A model generated the notes under the pieces. That model was not told the DNA's origin. It searched no databases and saw only the letters and a list, made by a program, of their open reading frames with translations. From NCBI GenBank assembly GCA_964609375.1, contig CAZSSA010000109.1, positions 1 to 7,012 of the forward strand: a stretch of DNA of 7,012 nt, given 5' to 3'. This stretch comes from CAZDUS01 sp964609375 (GTDB taxonomy: Bacteria; Verrucomicrobiota; Kiritimatiellia; CAIKKV01; CAITUY01). This document shows positions 5,899 through 7,012 of this stretch, piece after piece (position 1 is the stretch's first letter; every line of letters begins with the position of its first letter). A program made the translations under genes and the position numbers.

Positions 5899-6774
5899 GT
5901 GAAAACTCAATTTCGGGTGGGACTTTGCATCATCTTCCTTATGGGGCTGATCCTGCCAGCTTTGGCTGCCACCAACATCATCACAACCACCCCGGAATTC
6001 AAGGCTTATCCCCTCGGGTTTGCCGATGGTCCAAGTTCCATCGAAATGATCAAGGGCATGGTGGGTAATGATGTCCATATCGTCTATGACCGCAGTACCC
6101 GCCAACTCCTTGTACTCGCCTCCAGCAACCAACATGCCACGATCGCCATGATGGTCAAACAACTGAATGTCCCACAGAAAAATGTTAGCGTCACGGTGAC
6201 CTTCAAGGGAACCGGCGATAGCGACCGAACCGGGGCCTCGGTGACAGGCAGCGGACGGATCATCCATACGGGACAAGGCGGCACGCATTCCACAATCCGC
6301 CTCAACCCATCCTTGATTGACCAACACAGTTCCACCACCTCCAATACCCGGCAACAACTTATGGTCATCAGTGGAAAGCAGGCCTCGCTTTCCATCGGCG
6401 AGGCCGTTCCCTACATTGATTGGATCATGGAATACGGGTTTCATCACCGGATCATCGAACAACAGGTGAAGTGGCAGCGTGTAGGCTCCTATCTGGTCAT
6501 CGAGCCCACCGTCATCGGGGATGGACCGATGATCCGGGTGAAACTCACCCCTGAACTCAGCGGCCTTGTCGATAACTCACCGTACCGCACACGTTTTGAG
6601 ACGGTGAGCACAGAAGTAGTCGTTAGTGATGGGGTTCCCTTCACCATCGGTGGTGGCGGCCAGAATCAGGAATTCTATTCCCGTTTCCTGATCGGCGTGG
6701 ATCGCTCCGGCCAGCGTCATAACCTGAATATTGAGATGGTGGCCCAGATTATGACGGTAGGCAGTGCGCAGTAA
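5899..6774 (+). CDS. secretin-like periplasmic protein, short
   Basis: The 291-residue product starts with a Sec signal peptide (residues 1-23, cleavage after ALA). Residues about 36-103 (YPLGFADGPSSIEMIKGMVG, VYDRSTRQLLVLASSNQHAT, VPQKNVSVTV) resemble the N1/NolW-type ring-forming domain of secretins. After a Gly/Ser/Thr-rich linker (104-150), residues about 152-255 resemble the secretin core: QQLMVISGKQASLSIGEAVPYI, then VGSYLVIEPTVIGDGPMIRV, KLTPELSG and TEVVVSDGVPFTIGG. Secretins are the outer-membrane channels of type II/III secretion and type IV pili, usually 450-700 residues long with a pilotin-binding tail. Here the N0 domain and C-terminal tail are absent and no secretion genes are adjacent. 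It may be an orphan or reduced secretin-like protein in the outer membrane or periplasm. The GTG start has a strong ribosome binding site (5885-5892). The small ORF at 6774 overlaps its stop. Confidence 0.75.
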   Translation: MKTQFRVGLCIIFLMGLILPALAATNIITTTPEFKAYPLGFADGPSSIEMIKGMVGNDVHIVYDRSTRQLLVLASSNQHATIAMMVKQLNVPQKNVSVTVTFKGTGDSDRTGASVTGSGRIIHTGQGGTHSTIRLNPSLIDQHSSTTSNTRQQLMVISGKQASLSIGEAVPYIDWIMEYGFHHRIIEQQVKWQRVGSYLVIEPTVIGDGPMIRVKLTPELSGLVDNSPYRTRFETVSTEVVVSDGVPFTIGGGGQNQEFYSRFLIGVDRSGQRHNLNIEMVAQIMTVGSAQ

Positions 6775-6947
6775 TGAGGATGGATAAGAAATCGCTATTC
6801 TGGTGGTACGGGCACAAGCTTGTTGAGACCTGCAGGAAACAGCGTATTCAAGTTTGCAGAGTGACAAAATGGAACCCGAAACGCAAGAGCGACAAAAAAT
6901 CGCTCTGGGTCAGAAATCGCCCCTTGTCGTGTGTGCACAACACCTAA
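6774..6947 (+). CDS. possible 57-residue basic protein coupled to the secretin-like gene
   Basis: The ATG overlaps the TAA of the secretin-like gene (TAATG at 6772-6776), an arrangement typical of translational coupling. A second ATG two codons on could also serve. The frame runs 57 codons to TAA 6945-6947. The product is basic and Trp-rich (MRMDKKSLFWWYGHK ... VTKWNPKRKSDKKSLW) and lacks a signal peptide or membrane segment. A short internal repeat, DKKSLFW at 4-10 and DKKSLW at 40-45, is mirrored in the DNA. I do not recognise the family. It could be a genuine coupled gene, or chance reading of intergenic DNA. Confidence 0.35.
   Translation: MRMDKKSLFWWYGHKLVETCRKQRIQVCRVTKWNPKRKSDKKSLWVRNRPLSCVHNT
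6886..6906. repeat. small hairpin
   Basis: AGAGCGA at 6886-6892 and TCGCTCT at 6900-6906 form a seven-base stem around the loop CAAAAAA. There is no T-run after it on either strand, so it is not a clear intrinsic terminator. It lies within the small ORF at 6774-6947, about 110 bp after the secretin-like gene. Confidence 0.4.
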
Positions 6948-6953
6948 CCCCCT

Positions 6954-7012
6954 CCCCACGGGTCCTTCGGAGCATGGACTACTGTTGAGCCGCCCACGGG
7001 GCTGGTTGCTCC
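6954..7012 (+). repeat. palindromic intergenic repeat, copy D, cut by window end
   Basis: The outer arm CCCCACGGGTCCTTC (6954-6968) precedes GGAGCAT (6969-6975), a loop containing ACTACTGTTGAGCCGCCCAC, and TGCTCC at 7007-7012, where the window stops. The core 6969-7012 matches the reverse complement of copy B (2786-2829) at 43 of 44 positions; the single difference is GGTTGCTCC against GGATGCTCC. The second outer arm should follow just beyond the window. Confidence 0.85.

Noticed and set aside
5847..6068. Plus-strand 73-codon frame at the start of the secretin-like gene
   Set aside because: It overlaps the signal peptide and first domain of the secretin-like gene in another frame, and its sequence shows no domain pattern.

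Overview
The window looks like accessory or loosely packed chromosome from a Gram-negative bacterium of moderate to high GC. The Gram-negative reading rests on a lipoprotein signal, two Sec signal peptides and a secretin-like protein. The mix of a MuiA-family protein, a WYL-regulator tail and palindromic intergenic repeats would fit the PVC/Kiritimatiellota-like groups, but that placement is a guess and nothing in the sequence fixes it.

Layout. 1-~1480 is the 3' part of an IS21-family insertion sequence: the C-terminal end of istA (its reading frame broken twice), a full-length istB ATPase gene overlapping it by ATGA, a GC-rich cloverleaf-like inverted repeat, and a tandem 22-bp repeat that looks like the right end of the element. 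The left end lies outside the window. 1788-2672 encodes a lipoprotein with a PEGA-like start and a C-terminal DUF2846-type domain. 2673-3200 has no intact gene; it holds a palindromic repeat and a short minus-strand fragment. 3201-4952 (minus) encodes a secreted MuiA-family protein (DUF4140/DUF4139). Just upstream on the same strand, 5023-5379 encodes a small membrane protein with no convincing start. Its 5' end runs antisense into 5363-5620, the C-terminal remnant of a WYL-domain regulator, so this is a probable rearrangement junction. 5899-6774 encodes a compact secretin-like periplasmic protein, followed by a TAATG-coupled small basic ORF (6774-6947).

The most distinctive structure is a family of about 70-bp imperfect palindromes sharing GGAGCA...CCCACGGG(G/A)CTG...TGCTCC. 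There are four copies (about 1533, 2771, 5635 and 6954). The second and fourth are inverted relative to each other and match at 43 of 44 core positions. They lie between genes and look like a REP/MITE-type dispersed element.

The genes do not form an obvious pathway. The intact ones are mostly envelope proteins (lipoprotein, MuiA-type, small membrane protein, secretin-like) scattered among IS and repeat debris. I see no convincing evidence for a new multi-gene system. The repeat family and the secretin-like gene with its coupled small ORF are the best leads.
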